A stretch of DNA of 5,927 nucleotides from JBAYVY01 sp041674345 (GCA_041674345.1 JBAYVY010000235.1:1-5927); one strand, 5' to 3'. Positions 1-5,846 are shown, numbered from the stretch's first letter. Notes: a model not told the origin generated them from the sequence alone. Numbers and translations are program-made.

Positions 1-103
1 AAAAACGGCGTTTTTGACCCAAAAACGAGGGTTGCAAGAGCCAAAATCGACCTTTTTCGTTAGCTTTCATTGGCTGACCCTCATTATTGGCTCAAAAACG
101 GCG
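1..103. repeat. AT-rich non-coding leader with nested inverted repeats
   Basis: This stretch is more AT-rich than the rest of the window and contains several overlapping complementary words. AAAAACG occurs at 1-7, 21-27 and 94-100, and its complement CGTTTTT lies at 9-15, so 9-27 can form a 7-bp hairpin with loop GACCC, while 1-15 is a near-perfect palindrome. GAGCCAA at 38-44 can pair with TTGGCTC at 87-93, or six of its bases with TTGGCT at 70-75. GAGGGT at 27-32 matches ACCCTC at 77-82. AAAAACGGCG is repeated directly at 1-10 and 94-103. The arrangement could be a repeat element, an end-of-gene structure for a gene outside the window, or the regulatory region of the methyltransferase. The window edge prevents a decision. 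Confidence 0.45.
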
Positions 104-139
104 ATTCTCCGTGAACGGTTACGAATCCGCCATCCGCGT

Positions 140-145
140 TAAAAT
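140..145 (+). promoter_or_regulatory. Possible -10 element of a leaderless promoter
   Basis: TAAAAT lies six bases before the methyltransferase ATG at 152, and no Shine-Dalgarno sequence stands between them. A -10 hexamer at this distance would place the transcription start at or next to the start codon, as in leaderless mRNAs. No good -35 box is visible about 17 bp upstream (GGTTAC at 117-122), so the call depends on the -10 match and its spacing alone. Confidence 0.3.
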
Positions 146-151
146 GTCCCC

Positions 152-895
152 ATGCGTTCCAACCGCCCCCATTTCAAAAAGCCCCCGCTGGTGATTCAGC
201 CCACCACGCTGTGGGATTACCCCTCGCAACACTACGGCGACGCCACGCAGGGCGACCCCAACTACCGCGGAGCCACGCCCAGTTACATCATCTGGAATCT
301 GCTTCAACGCTACACGCGCCCTCACAACGTCGTGGTCGATCCGTGTTGCGGGTCGGGGACGACGCTGGATGTTTGCCGCGATCTGGACCGGCAGGGCATC
401 GGCTTCGACATCTCGCCGCAACGCGCCCCCGGAAGGGATGACATTCAAAAAGCCGACGCGCGACATCTGCCGCTGCCGAATAAGTCCGCCGATTTCGTGT
501 TCATTGATCCGCCCTATTCCACGCACATCGAATACTCCGACGATCCGGCTTGCATCGGCAAATTGCACGTCACCGAGGGCTATTACCCCGCGATGGAACA
601 GGTGTTCGCCGAGATCGCCCGCATCCTCAAACCCGACCGACATATGGCCCTGTACGTCAGCGATTCATATGAGCACGGCTCACGCCCCCGGAAGGGGTTT
701 CATCCGATCGGCTTTGAACTGTTCGCGCGATTGAGCGAACACTTCGAGCCGGTCGATATCATTTCAGTGGTGCGGCACAACAAAACGCTGACGATGGGCA
801 ACTACCGCAAAGCCGCCGAGGAACAAAACTTCTTCCTGCGCGGATTCAATTATCTGTTCATCATGCGCCAAGCCGCATCCTCGTCACGACGATGA
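152..895 (+). CDS. Solitary SAM-dependent (probably DNA N4/N6) methyltransferase
   Basis: This 247-residue protein has the signature of amino-methyltransferases that modify exocyclic nitrogens of bases. Residues 42-57 (TPSYIIWNLLQRYTRP) resemble motif X, DPCCGSGTT at 63-71 is the SAM-binding motif I, GFDISP at 84-89 fits motif II, and DPPY at 119-122 is the catalytic motif IV. The motif order X-I-II-IV is complete in one chain. The protein is short, with no obvious large target-recognition domain, and the C-terminal part (about 205-240) carries a conserved-looking segment rich in N, Y and F. The start is fixed by an in-frame stop at 140-142 and the first ATG, although there is no ribosome-binding sequence. 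No restriction endonuclease or specificity subunit lies nearby, so within this window it is an orphan methylase. It converges with recX, 32 bp away. DNA is the likelier substrate, but DPPY-type RNA methylases cannot be excluded from sequence alone. Confidence 0.82.
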   Translation: MRSNRPHFKKPPLVIQPTTLWDYPSQHYGDATQGDPNYRGATPSYIIWNLLQRYTRPHNVVVDPCCGSGTTLDVCRDLDRQGIGFDISPQRAPGRDDIQKADARHLPLPNKSADFVFIDPPYSTHIEYSDDPACIGKLHVTEGYYPAMEQVFAEIARILKPDRHMALYVSDSYEHGSRPRKGFHPIGFELFARLSEHFEPVDIISVVRHNKTLTMGNYRKAAEEQNFFLRGFNYLFIMRQAASSSRR

Positions 896-913
896 AGTGA
901 TTCAACCGGGCAC

Positions 914-936
914 GATGTTTTTTTTCGTCAAACATC
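914..936. terminator. Weak hairpin between convergent genes
   Basis: GATGTTT (914-920) and AAACATC (930-936) form a 7-bp stem whose loop contains most of a run of eight T (918-925). It sits between the methyltransferase stop and the end of recX and overlaps the recX stop codon (TCA at 928-930 on the plus strand). The T run is within the structure rather than after it on either strand, so this is not a canonical intrinsic terminator. The position between convergent genes is the main support. Confidence 0.25.
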
Positions 937-1596
937 ATCATGCGAATCGCGCAGACCCGGCAGGTCGCGCATCACCCGCATGATGACATCCGGCGTGAAC
1001 CCCCGCCGCGCCAGCACACCCCACAGTCGCCGCTTGCGCGTCGCCGGGTCGCATCGCCTCAACGCCGAGCTTCGCAATCGCTGCTCCGCCAGCCGCCTCG
1101 CCCCCGGAAGGTCGTCCTGTGACGCATCCCCCTCGCTGAGCAATCGCGCGATCAACTTCGCTTCCACTTTTTTCTGTCGCAGTTTGAACGCCAGCAATCG
1201 CGGGCCGGCGGGTTTCTGTGATCGCAACTGTTCGATGTATGCGCGGGCGAACTGTTCGTCATTCAACCAGTCGCGATCGACCAGCCGCTCCACCACCCGC
1301 GTGGCGACCGCGTCATCATGCCCGCGCCGGCGGATGCGATCGCGCATGTCGCCGGCGCTCATCGCCCGCCGCGCCAGCGCGTTCAGCGCGTAGCGATACG
1401 CCTTGTCTTCATCGACGGCTTGCGCCACGTTGGCCGCCAGGGATTCGGTCCACGCGGCTCCAACGACGACATGCAAATCATCGACGACCTTGCGGGGCAA
1501 TGTCGCCACGACCTTGCCCCCGACACGAATCATCACACGCGTCGGATCACGCTGCGTGGGTCGAAGGGCCGTGATGGTTTGAACTGACTGATTCAT
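928..1596 (-). CDS. recX: Regulatory protein RecX
   Basis: RecX binds RecA filaments on single-stranded DNA in the cytoplasm and limits RecA strand exchange and coprotease activity. This 222-residue protein has the family's basic, helical-repeat body. Residues 66-93 (start AYRYALNALARRAMS, then DMRDRIRRRGH) match the first RecX repeat. VVERLVDRDWLNDEQFARAY (101-120) is the most diagnostic stretch. KPAGPRLLAFKLRQKKV (128-144) and the C-terminal RKRRLWGVLARRGF (187-200) complete the pattern. Residues 1-60 form an N-terminal extension that looks beta-rich, seen in longer RecX versions. The ATG at 1596 has no clear Shine-Dalgarno sequence; AATAAAAT lies just upstream. recA is not in the window. 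nth lies upstream on the same strand, across a 159-bp spacer holding a fold-back repeat, so co-transcription is possible but interrupted by strong potential structure. Confidence 0.88.
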   Translation of the reverse strand: MNQSVQTITALRPTQRDPTRVMIRVGGKVVATLPRKVVDDLHVVVGAAWTESLAANVAQAVDEDKAYRYALNALARRAMSAGDMRDRIRRRGHDDAVATRVVERLVDRDWLNDEQFARAYIEQLRSQKPAGPRLLAFKLRQKKVEAKLIARLLSEGDASQDDLPGARRLAEQRLRSSALRRCDPATRKRRLWGVLARRGFTPDVIMRVMRDLPGLRDSHDDV

Positions 1597-1607
1597 TCGA
1601 TTTTATT

Positions 1608-1745
1608 AACCGCAGAGGCGCAGAGGGGAAAAGCAGAACATCAGAGCAGCAGAAAAGCAGAACATGTTGCCGGGGGCTGATGTTCTGTTGTTTTGCTTTT
1701 CTGCTGTTTTGTTTTCATGCTCTGCGTCTTCGCGCCTCTGCGGTT
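1608..1745. repeat. CGCAGAGG-type fold-back repeat element
   Basis: This imperfect palindrome of about 138 bp fills the spacer between the end of nth and the start of recX. The outer arms AACCGCAGAGGCGC (1608-1621) and GCGCCTCTGCGGTT (1732-1745) are perfectly complementary over 14 bp. Further in, CAGCAGAAAAGCA (1647-1659) pairs with 1694-1706 over 13 bp, and CAGAACAT (1658-1665) pairs with ATGTTCTG (1680-1687) around a 14-base loop. Both arms contain the 8-base unit CGCAGAGG or variants, and AAAAGCAGAACAT occurs twice in the left arm (1629-1641, 1653-1665). It contains no credible gene. I recall similar CGCAGAG-rich sequences in spacers of various environmental bacteria but cannot verify that here. 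It may be a non-autonomous mobile or REP-like element. Confidence 0.8.
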
Positions 1746-1755
1746 CATTTTTCCC

Positions 1756-2418
1756 TCAAACGCCGTTTTTCGGGCACAGGTCGGCCAGCGGGCATTCGTC
1801 GCACTTCGGGCCGCGCGCCATGCACACCTGTCGCCCGTGATAAATCAGCAGATGCGACAGCATCGTCCAGTTCTTTCGCGGGATCAGCGTCATCAAATCC
1901 CGCTCGACTTTCACCGGGTCGGCGTGTTTCGTGAAGCCCATGCGAAACGCCAGCCGTTTGACATGCGTATCGACGACGACGCCTTCGTTTTTGCCGAAGC
2001 AGTTGCCGAGCACGCAATTGGCGGTCTTGCGGGCGACCCCCGGAAGTTTCAGCAACTGGTCCATCGTTTGCGGCACGTTCCCGTCGAATTGTTCGACGAT
2101 CACCTGTGCCGCGCCGCGAATGTTTTTCGCTTTGGCGCGATAAAACCCGCAACTGTGAACGATTTTTTCAACGTCTTCCTGTTCGCTTTCGGCCAGCGTC
2201 GCGGCATCGGGGTATTTGCCGAACAGCGCGGGCGTCGTTTTGTTCACGCGTTCATCGGTGCATTGCGCCGAGAGGATCGTCGCCACGAGCAACTGATACG
2301 CATCGCGGTGTTCCAGCGCGGTGTGGGCCGCGGGATACAACTTTACGAGCTTTCGATAAATCGACCCGGCCCGTTTCTTCGCATCGCCCGCCGCCGCTGT
2401 GGTTTTCTTCGCCGCCAT
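1756..2418 (-). CDS. nth: Endonuclease III (DNA glycosylase/AP lyase)
   Basis: Endonuclease III removes oxidised pyrimidines such as thymine glycol and cleaves the resulting abasic site by beta-elimination, starting base excision repair in the cytoplasm. The 220-residue length is normal for the family. LSAQCTDERVNK (49-60) is the conserved N-terminal segment. The helix-hairpin-helix is LPGVARKTA (125-133), with K131 as the expected Schiff-base lysine. VDTHVKR (149-155) supplies the catalytic aspartate D150. Four cysteines, C199-X6-C206-X2-C209-X5-C215, form the [4Fe-4S] site, so nothing needed for activity is missing. The N-terminus has a short Lys/Ala-rich tail. The start at 2418 is supported by GAGGTG (2424-2429) five bases upstream. 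The gene sits between two unrelated-looking fold-back repeats, with recX downstream on the same strand. Confidence 0.96.
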   Translation of the reverse strand: MAAKKTTAAAGDAKKRAGSIYRKLVKLYPAAHTALEHRDAYQLLVATILSAQCTDERVNKTTPALFGKYPDAATLAESEQEDVEKIVHSCGFYRAKAKNIRGAAQVIVEQFDGNVPQTMDQLLKLPGVARKTANCVLGNCFGKNEGVVVDTHVKRLAFRMGFTKHADPVKVERDLMTLIPRKNWTMLSHLLIYHGRQVCMARGPKCDECPLADLCPKNGV

Positions 2419-2467
2419 GATTGCACCTCATAACGTGAGTTTTGGATAACCAGGGGCTTGCCGAATC

Positions 2468-2591
2468 GGGTAGCGAGTGATGAGTAGCGAGTAGCGAGTG
2501 ACGACCGGCCCATGACGTGGGAACGGCCCGATACGTCGGTTCACGCTATCCACCGCACGACTCGCTACTCACCACTCGCTACTCGCTACCC
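2468..2591. repeat. TAGCGAG heptad fold-back repeat element
   Basis: Two arms made of tandem 7-base units face each other around a 52-58 base centre. The left arm reads GGG followed by TAGCGAG (2471-2477), TGATGAG, TAGCGAG and TAGCGAG (to 2498). The right arm reads CTCGCTA (2561-2567), CTCACCA, CTCGCTA, CTCGCTA and CCC (to 2591). The outermost 11 bp are perfectly complementary (2468-2478 with 2581-2591), and in a shifted register 17 bp pair perfectly (2484-2500 with 2573-2589). The variant unit is not at mirror-image positions in the two arms, so several registers of folding are possible. The element lies between the end of the SulP gene and the start of nth and occupies most of that 233-bp spacer. 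I see no gene in it and no T run that would make it an intrinsic terminator. Confidence 0.85.
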
Positions 2592-2651
2592 AACGCACCT
2601 ACCACCCTTGCCGGCGACGTCTTATTCCAAAACGCAGGTTCACATGCGGGA

Positions 2652-4475
2652 TCAAATCTGATACGACCAATCCTCGAAGCGGCGATCCGCTTCCTCCTCG
2701 GCCAGCAGGGCGTCGTCGTCGATGGAACAACCGGCCAATTCCCTGGCGCGGCGCAGCGCGGCCTTGGCGCTGGCGAAGACGCCGAACTGCGTGGGGAAAA
2801 CGTTGTCCACGCCGATCAGTTTCGTCAGACCGCCGCGATGGAACACGTCCATCAGTTCGCTCTTGACGCCGCAGAGTACGATGTGCCCGCCGCGCGCCTG
2901 CATTTTACGGGTGACGTCTTCGATCACGGCCAGCACGGTGGAATCCACCGAATGCGTGCGTTTGAGGCGGATGACCATGACGCGGACGGGACTGAGGACG
3001 ACCTGCATGAGGCGTTCCTGCAACTCATCGGCGACGCCGAAAAACAGGTCGCCCTCCAACTGAAGAAACAGGACGACGGAAGCGGAACCGGCCCGGTCGC
3101 GCAGGGGCCGCTCGATGTAGATGCCGCCGGGCTGATGCACCAGATGGAACAAATGCAACCGACTGGTCTGACGGATGTGCATCGCCAAACTCAGAAATAT
3201 CCCGATGAAGATCGCGTATTCCAGCGGGAGGATCACCGTGGCGGCGAAGGTGGTCAGGCAGACCCATCCGTCGGCGCGATGGGCGCGGAACAATCGCACG
3301 ATCATGGGAATGTCGATCAGCCCGACCGCGATGACGAACAGCACCGCCGCCAGCGCCGCCAGCGGAATGTACCTGGCCCAATCGGCGAAGAATAGATAGA
3401 TGACCGCGACGAACAGGGCGTTGAACACCGCGGCGAATCGCGTCTCGGCGCCAGCCATGTAATCCAGCGCCGATCGCGTGAAACTGCCCGAACCGGGAAT
3501 GCACTGGAAAAACGCCGTCACGAAGTTCTTGAAACCCTGCGCGAAAAACTCCTGATTCGGGTTGATATGCTCGCCGGATTTGGCGGCAATCGCTTTGACA
3601 ATCGCCACCGATTCCAACATGCCCAGCAGCGCCAGCGCCACCGCCCCGCCGAACAGCGCTTCACTCTGCGCCCAGGTGACCCCCGGAATATGAAAACCGG
3701 GCAGCGCGGCATGAATGGGTTGGATGGTCGGCGTCACGCCGGTCCAACCCAGCAGCCCCACCATCGCCGCCGCCAGAACCACCGCCGTCAACGCGCCCGG
3801 CAGCATCTTCGATATCCACCGCATCAGCGCGATCACCGCCACGCACCCGCCCCCCAACAACACCGCGCGTAAATTGACCTGGCCCAGATGCGGCAGCAGC
3901 CGCTCAATCGCCCCCAACGCCCCCGGCAAATGATGCTCCCCCGCCCCCGGCAGCTCGATCCCCAGAAAATTCGGCAACTGACCGACGATAATCAACACCC
4001 CCGCGCCCGACGCCACGCCGATGATGACGCTTCGGCTGACATAACGCACCATGTTGCCCATCTGAGCGGCGGCGAACCCCAGTTGGATCAGCCCCTTGAG
4101 CAGCGTCAGGCCGAACACCAGTTCCAGGTACAAAGCCGCCGACTGTTCGGGTGAAAATCCGGTCGTGTTGGACATCGACAGCAATCGCGTCACCGCCGAG
4201 GCGATCAGCAGACTCTGCGTGTTGGTCGGGCCGGTGGTCAGGTGTTCGCTGGAACTGAGCAGCGCGCCGAGGATGCCCTGAAACACGGAGGTGTAAAGCC
4301 CGTACTGCGGCGGCACGCCCGCGATCAACGCATATGCCATCGCCTGAGGCACTTCCACCACGGAAACCGTCAGACCGGCGACGATGTCCCGACGAAACTT
4401 GTGCAGATTGTAGTGCCGCACCGTCGTGATCGTCGGTCGCAGGGGTTGCAATATCGCGTGGGTGAAAGCACTCAT
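2652..4475 (-). CDS. SulP-family inorganic anion transporter with STAS domain
   Basis: This 607-residue inner-membrane protein belongs to the SulP (SLC26-like) family, whose members carry sulfate, bicarbonate or dicarboxylates. Residues about 28-435 form the membrane transport core. The early signature includes VPPQYGLYTSVFQGILGALL (54-73), with GPTNTQSLL (82-90) just beyond. A second conserved block runs from ALLGMLESVAIVKAIAAKS (282-300) through PGSGSFTRSALDY (327-339) to FNALFVAVIYLFF (351-363). From about 450 to 580 lies a cytoplasmic STAS domain with RTHSVDSTVL (506-515), the equivalent of the anti-sigma-antagonist loop. The C-terminus is acidic. The frame is open up to 4784, but ATG at 4475 is preferred: it begins just before the SulP core, has AAGGTG correctly spaced upstream, and avoids overlap with the neighbouring gene. 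The transported anion cannot be read from the sequence, so no symbol is given. Confidence 0.92.
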   Translation of the reverse strand: MSAFTHAILQPLRPTITTVRHYNLHKFRRDIVAGLTVSVVEVPQAMAYALIAGVPPQYGLYTSVFQGILGALLSSSEHLTTGPTNTQSLLIASAVTRLLSMSNTTGFSPEQSAALYLELVFGLTLLKGLIQLGFAAAQMGNMVRYVSRSVIIGVASGAGVLIIVGQLPNFLGIELPGAGEHHLPGALGAIERLLPHLGQVNLRAVLLGGGCVAVIALMRWISKMLPGALTAVVLAAAMVGLLGWTGVTPTIQPIHAALPGFHIPGVTWAQSEALFGGAVALALLGMLESVAIVKAIAAKSGEHINPNQEFFAQGFKNFVTAFFQCIPGSGSFTRSALDYMAGAETRFAAVFNALFVAVIYLFFADWARYIPLAALAAVLFVIAVGLIDIPMIVRLFRAHRADGWVCLTTFAATVILPLEYAIFIGIFLSLAMHIRQTSRLHLFHLVHQPGGIYIERPLRDRAGSASVVLFLQLEGDLFFGVADELQERLMQVVLSPVRVMVIRLKRTHSVDSTVLAVIEDVTRKMQARGGHIVLCGVKSELMDVFHRGGLTKLIGVDNVFPTQFGVFASAKAALRRARELAGCSIDDDALLAEEEADRRFEDWSYQI

Positions 4476-4482
4476 TCCATGA

Positions 4483-4488
4483 CACCTT
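4483..4488 (-). promoter_or_regulatory. Shine-Dalgarno sequence that sets the SulP start
   Basis: Read on the minus strand, AAGGTG ends seven bases before the ATG at 4475. This supports a 607-residue protein rather than the longest open frame, which would add 103 residues of low-complexity Arg/Trp-rich sequence and run into the preceding gene. Confidence 0.65.
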
Positions 4489-4519
4489 GGATTCCGTCGC
4501 GGCCCCAACAACAGGCGGG

Positions 4520-4556
4520 GCGGCAACGTGCGAAGTCTAGTGACTCGCGTTGCCGC
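4520..4556. other. Hairpin upstream of the SulP gene
   Basis: GCGGCAACG (4520-4528) and CGTTGCCGC (4548-4556) form a perfect 9-bp stem. Inside it, AGTC (4534-4537) and GACT (4542-4545) form a second stem around the loop TAGT. The structure ends 45 bases before the SulP start codon in a 238-bp spacer. No T run follows on the minus strand, so it is not a standard intrinsic terminator of the upstream gene. It could be a leader structure, an operator for a dimeric regulator, or an mRNA-stabilising end. Apart from a short heptad tract at 4628-4648, I see nothing else firm in this spacer. Confidence 0.5.
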
Positions 4557-4627
4557 ACACAAGACCGATCCCGCGACGAACCCTCGGCCCCACGGCGCGA
4601 TCACCGCCCCAAGAAAGTGCGTGAGAA

Positions 4628-4648
4628 GCGATGAGCGACGAGCGATGA
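4628..4648. repeat. Short tandem heptad tract, GCGAYGA x3
   Basis: Three consecutive 7-base units, GCGATGA, GCGACGA and GCGATGA, lie in the spacer between the thioredoxin-like gene and the SulP gene. They share the 7-base period and GCGA core of the TAGCGAG element at 2468-2591. No inverted partner is visible nearby, so this may be a remnant or half of such an element. Confidence 0.55.
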
Positions 4649-4713
4649 AAAGAGCCGGCTTGAATCGTATTTCGCCGTCCAAGCGGCAAATGATGTCCGA
4701 AACTCGGTTCGCC

Positions 4714-5778
4714 TCATCCGCCCATCGCGCCGGCCAGTCTCTCCGCCATCCGTCCGTACATTGTCTGCGGATAGCGTTGCGCAAGTTGGCGATAGATATC
4801 GACGAGTTGTTTGGCCTGATCGTCCGGCAGTTTCGCGCCCTTCGCCTGAATCACGCCGAACGCCTGCTCGGACGCCATCTCATCCCTCAGCCATGCTTCG
4901 CCGCGGCACTTGCTCACCGCATCCCTCGCTTCCTTGCCGAAGTCCGCGCCGCGAAACTCATTGCCCAATCGCTTCAACTGCGAATACGCATCGTAACGAT
5001 CCTCCGAACCGGCATCCCCCAGCGTTTTGATCGCATCGGCCACCTGCTGCCGGCCCACCTGTTCGACAGCGGCCACCAGTCGCTTGGCCGCGTCGCCGAT
5101 TTCGCCTTCGCGCCGCGTCAGCGGTTGCGCCAGCCGCGTGGCGACGCTGAACTTGCCGAACTCGCCGGCCAGCTCCGCCTTGTCCAACTGCGCCGGATAC
5201 GACTGTTCGCCCGTCAGCGGCTTGGCTTTGGCTTGTGCCAGCAGCGAATCCTTCATCTGCGCCGGCAGGTACACATCTCCGAAACGCGCTCCCGCACTCA
5301 TCGTTATCACCCGCCCCTGCGCGTCGATGAGCGAAAACATCCACAGCTTGTTTTTGCCGGTCACCTGTATGTAATAGGCCGCGTTCTCATCCGACGCGAC
5401 CACCCACTTCGACGGGTCCGCGCCGTGATCCTTGAGGTATTGCTTCGCCCCCGCCACGCCCCCGCCGTCGGTCTTCATCGCCACCAGAATCACCGAACGA
5501 TCCCCCGAATAGGCCTTTTCCATCTGCGCCAATAGTTTCGGCGACCAGCCATTGCAGATGGGACACCACTCCTGAAAGAACAGTATCAACACCGCCTTGC
5601 CGCGAACATCGGCCAACTCGAACGGCACACCCGACGGATCGAACTTCACGCTCGGCCCGAACCGCGGTACCGGCTGAGGCGTCGGCATCTGCATTCGCAT
5701 TTCCCCCCGCGCCGACGCCGACGCCGAAATGATGCACAAAACGAGCCAAAACCATTGCGATGAGATGTTGCGTTGCAT
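4714..5778 (-). CDS. Secreted thioredoxin-fold (TlpA/ResA-like) protein with helical C-terminal region
   Basis: The first 24 or so residues form a signal peptide: a short N-terminus with one Arg, the hydrophobic stretch WFWLVLCIISASA, and an Ala-rich end before RGE. The mature protein therefore probably works outside the cytoplasm. Residues about 40-180 are a thioredoxin-like domain: VRGKAVLILFFQEWCPIC (58-75) carries the strand and the redox centre C72-P-I-C75, and later segments such as VILVAMKTDGG (96-106) and the strand near KLWMFSLIDAQG (144-155) fit the AhpC/TSA-TlpA-ResA group, which reduces or exchanges protein disulfides. In the usual cis-Pro region I do not see a clear proline. Residues about 190-354 are predominantly helical and end in LAQRYPQTMYGRMAERLAG (332-350), reminiscent of a tetratricopeptide-like repeat. 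The start at 5778 has GGAG seven bases upstream. The SulP gene follows 238 bp downstream on the same strand. The physiological partner is unknown. Confidence 0.85.
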   Translation of the reverse strand: MQRNISSQWFWLVLCIISASASARGEMRMQMPTPQPVPRFGPSVKFDPSGVPFELADVRGKAVLILFFQEWCPICNGWSPKLLAQMEKAYSGDRSVILVAMKTDGGGVAGAKQYLKDHGADPSKWVVASDENAAYYIQVTGKNKLWMFSLIDAQGRVITMSAGARFGDVYLPAQMKDSLLAQAKAKPLTGEQSYPAQLDKAELAGEFGKFSVATRLAQPLTRREGEIGDAAKRLVAAVEQVGRQQVADAIKTLGDAGSEDRYDAYSQLKRLGNEFRGADFGKEARDAVSKCRGEAWLRDEMASEQAFGVIQAKGAKLPDDQAKQLVDIYRQLAQRYPQTMYGRMAERLAGAMGG

Positions 5779-5810
5779 GATGAATCTCCGAAAACGATTG
5801 AACGCGCCCG

Positions 5811-5820
5811 CCCCCGGAAG
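5811..5820 (+). repeat. Intergenic copy of dispersed 10-mer CCCCCGGAAG
   Basis: The same ten bases occur at 426-435 and 685-694 (both in the methyltransferase), 1101-1110 (recX), 2037-2046 (nth) and here in the leader of the thioredoxin-like gene, always in this orientation. A nine-of-ten version is at 3680-3689 in the SulP gene. I found no copy of the reverse complement on the plus strand by eye. The copies fall in different reading frames and on both sense and antisense strands of genes, so a shared protein motif cannot explain all of them. Confidence 0.7.
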
Positions 5821-5821
5821 T

Positions 5822-5846
5822 CGTCACCGGAAACCGCCCGGTGACG
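5822..5846. other. 5' leader hairpin of the thioredoxin-like gene
   Basis: CGTCACCGG (5822-5830) and CCGGTGACG (5838-5846) form a perfect 9-bp stem with a 7-base loop. If the promoter at 5861-5889 is used, this hairpin lies within the first bases of the transcript, about 44 bases before the start codon. It could stabilise the mRNA or be a dimer binding site. No T run follows it. Confidence 0.55.

Noticed and set aside
2..142. Frame open from the left edge to TAA at 140-142, a possible C-terminus of an incoming gene
   Set aside because: The 46 codons have AT-rich composition unlike the real genes, overlap strong inverted repeats and show no recognisable protein pattern. It remains possible but cannot be supported.
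119..643. 174-residue open frame antisense to the methyltransferase
   Set aside because: It is a shadow of GC-rich codon use on the opposite strand; the plus-strand frame carries clear methyltransferase motifs.
1680..2433. Plus-strand open frames starting in the CGCAGAGG element and crossing nth
   Set aside because: The hydrophobic beginning comes from T-rich repeat sequence and the rest is antisense to nth, which has all catalytic and iron-sulfur residues.
1608..2591. nth plus flanking repeats as a composite mobile unit
   Set aside because: The two flanking elements have different repeat units and different end sequences, there is no transposase, and nth is a normal housekeeping gene with composition like its neighbours.
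2468..2591. CRISPR array or origin iterons
   Set aside because: Units are 7 bases without unique spacers and are arranged as inverted arms, which does not fit a CRISPR array. No replication initiator gene is present.
2517..3395. 292-residue plus-strand open frame opposite the SulP STAS region
   Set aside because: It begins inside the heptad fold-back repeat and runs antisense to well-conserved SulP sequence. It has a charged, repetitive composition typical of antisense frames.
4476..4784. N-terminal extension of the SulP protein by 103 residues
   Set aside because: The added sequence has no SulP similarity, overlaps the preceding gene and lacks a ribosome-binding sequence, whereas ATG 4475 has a well-spaced one.
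4528..5535. 335-residue plus-strand open frame opposite the thioredoxin-like gene
   Set aside because: It is antisense to a gene with a signal peptide, CPIC motif, promoter and Shine-Dalgarno sequence. Its Arg/His/Leu-rich translation looks artefactual.
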